Shown: piece after piece, positions 63,035 through 64,000 of the stretch
Layout: each line of letters opens with the position of its first letter
Position numbering within the stretch: position 1 is the first letter of the stretch
Assembly (NCBI GenBank): GCA_047638715.1
Contig: JBLIMK010000003.1
Coordinates: 1-64,000 of the forward strand
Direction of reading: 5' to 3'
DNA length: 64,000 nucleotides
From: SHLQ01 sp047638715
Lineage (GTDB): Bacteria; Actinomycetota; Acidimicrobiia; Acidimicrobiales; SHLQ01
Translations under genes and position numbers: made by a program
The notes under the pieces: generated by a model
Seen by the model: only the letters and a program-made list of their open reading frames with translations
What the model was told of the DNA's origin: nothing
Database searches by the model: none

Positions 63035-64000
63035 TCAGCTGCGCCCGAAGAAGGAATCGAATCCGTGGACGATTGGATGTGGCGAAGACGCGGGAAGTTG
63101 TGCCCCGTTCGGCACGAACATCGCGGTCGACATGTTGAGGGACCGAGCCATGTCGAGGTCATCGATCTGATCATCGATCAGAAGGCTGTCAGTGTATTCG
63201 ACGCTCGTCATTCGGCGAAGGGCTTCGAAGAAAGCCGCATCAGGCTTTCGACTTCCGATCTCGCCTGAGACCACCCAAATATCAACTCGTTCGTCCAAAT
63301 CGAACCGTTTCCGAATGGCCTTGGACCAACCGAGGACATTGTTGGTGATGACCGCCACACGCAGCCCCCGCTCGTGAAGACGGTCGATGAAGTCGAGCAC
63401 GCCTTCGCGAAGTCGAAATTCTGCGGTGTACAGCGCGTCGAGTTCAGCGGGATCATCCGTGAGCCCAAGATCCGTCCACAGTTCTGCGGTGGACAAACGG
63501 CCGAGGCTCGCTGAACGGAAGGCGTCGTTGATCTCCTGCAACGATGCCTTACTGCCACGTTCACGAACAAAGGGCACAAGGCGGGCACCAATATCATTCG
63601 CCTCGTCGTACAACACGCCGCGAGCGTCGAGCACAACGAGTTCCAGGCGCGGCGGTCGCTCGCGGGGAGCGGTGACCGCCGATGATTCTGACGGCGCCTT
63701 GTCTGGTCGACGCATTTGCACGACCTCTTCGCCGAGATCGTCGGTGCGTCGTCCACCGAATCGCGCGAGGACACGGAAGATCAGCAAGGTGCCAAGAAGT
63801 GCGATGGCCACGAGGGCGACAGCCGCCCAGATTCGAGGCAACCGGTCCTCGATGCTGGAACTCACCTCGATATCGGTCGCCAGGGGATCCCGAGGACTGA
63901 GCTGCCAGCTCGCGACCGTTCCTTCGACGTCGGCGGTGTTTGCTAGCACCGTGTCGGGCAACGTGATCGAAAACTCGAGTGTGACCGTTTCTTCCAACGG
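63035..64000 (-). CDS. LppM-like membrane-anchored protein fused to a HAD hydrolase domain (partial)
   Basis: The 5' end lies beyond the right edge; 321 codons are visible. The outer part (first 55 visible residues, EETVTLEFSITLPDTVLANT) resembles the tail of LppM/DUF3153 lipoproteins. One transmembrane helix follows (IWAAVALVAIALLGTLLIF), then a basic linker and a HAD domain from about residue 115: LELVVLDARGVLYDE, VAVITNNVLGW, GSRKPDAAFFEAL and LLIDDQIDDLDMARSL. Motif I is DAR rather than DxD, so the usual second Asp is missing and phosphatase activity is doubtful. Confidence 0.78.
   Translation of the reverse strand, partial: PLEETVTLEFSITLPDTVLANTADVEGTVASWQLSPRDPLATDIEVSSSIEDRLPRIWAAVALVAIALLGTLLIFRVLARFGGRRTDDLGEEVVQMRRPDKAPSESSAVTAPRERPPRLELVVLDARGVLYDEANDIGARLVPFVRERGSKASLQEINDAFRSASLGRLSTAELWTDLGLTDDPAELDALYTAEFRLREGVLDFIDRLHERGLRVAVITNNVLGWSKAIRKRFDLDERVDIWVVSGEIGSRKPDAAFFEALRRMTSVEYTDSLLIDDQIDDLDMARSLNMSTAMFVPNGAQLPASSPHPIVHGFDSFFGRS

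Overview
The window looks like a chromosomal segment of a high-GC actinobacterium. The best guess is the Acidimicrobiia, an Ilumatobacter-like marine or aquatic lineage. This rests on gene content and style: a DUF3097 protein, an Rpf-type transglycosylase domain, DUF222/HNH debris, SNF2 plus SWIM-finger pairs, frequent GTG starts and ATGA or TAGTG gene junctions. I could run no search, so the taxonomy is inference. No rRNA, tRNA, CRISPR array, phage or transposase gene was seen.

Layout. 1-2.5 kb: a glutamine amidotransferase and the start of a GXGXG glutamate-synthase-like subunit diverge from a GlnT/GmaS-type glutamine synthetase, an arrangement suggesting methylamine or N-methylglutamate chemistry. 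2.6-7 kb: a P450 remnant, then a leftward chain of a P1-family peptidase and tsaE-tsaB-rimI-tsaD (tRNA t6A synthesis). 7.2-12.8 kb: a two-component system with a direct-repeat operator candidate, an aquaporin-family channel, alanine racemase, a histidine phosphatase and a renalase-like flavoprotein. 12.8-24.7 kb: a catabolic island of aminotransferases, hydroxy-acid oxidases and dehydrogenases, an HPPD-like dioxygenase with an AsnC regulator, an LLM monooxygenase, an aldo/keto reductase, a Gfo/Idh dehydrogenase and a threonine-dehydratase-like enzyme.

24.8-33.1 kb: a carbohydrate ABC importer (lipoprotein, an 810-residue permease, a second permease and a LacI regulator). Similar LacI-type sites lie before the importer, the regulator and the Gfo/Idh gene 9 kb away, suggesting one regulon. 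Between the importer and the dehydratase gene sits an ECF sigma factor with a membrane protein ending in a long polyaspartate tract. This pair is bracketed by 108-bp direct repeats of the permease 3' end. 33.3-36.3 kb: class I aldolase, an AIM24 protein and HisC.

36.5-49.5 kb: a SNF2 helicase that seems to start at an ATC codon, a VOC/MarR pair, a RimK-like ligase carrying a C-terminal RCK domain facing an aspartoacylase-like hydrolase, a secreted RTX-Rpf fusion, and a lipoprotein thioredoxin whose first redox cysteine is replaced by an in-frame TGA (UxxC). That last gene is a probable selenoprotein that ordinary gene calling cuts in two, and it is the most striking observation here. Next come a nitroreductase, a 2-oxoglutarate/Fe(II) dioxygenase, a pterin-dehydratase/VOC fusion and DUF3097.

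49.6-64 kb: a decayed DUF222/HNH gene with an 8-bp tandem repeat, then a four-gene DNA-end-processing operon in the archaeal style (HerA-like, SbcD/Mre11, SbcC/Rad50, NurA-like), a secreted GH26-like glycosidase, a second SNF2 helicase coupled to a SWIM zinc-finger protein, two unknown genes, and the C-terminal part of an LppM-like/HAD fusion that runs off the right edge.
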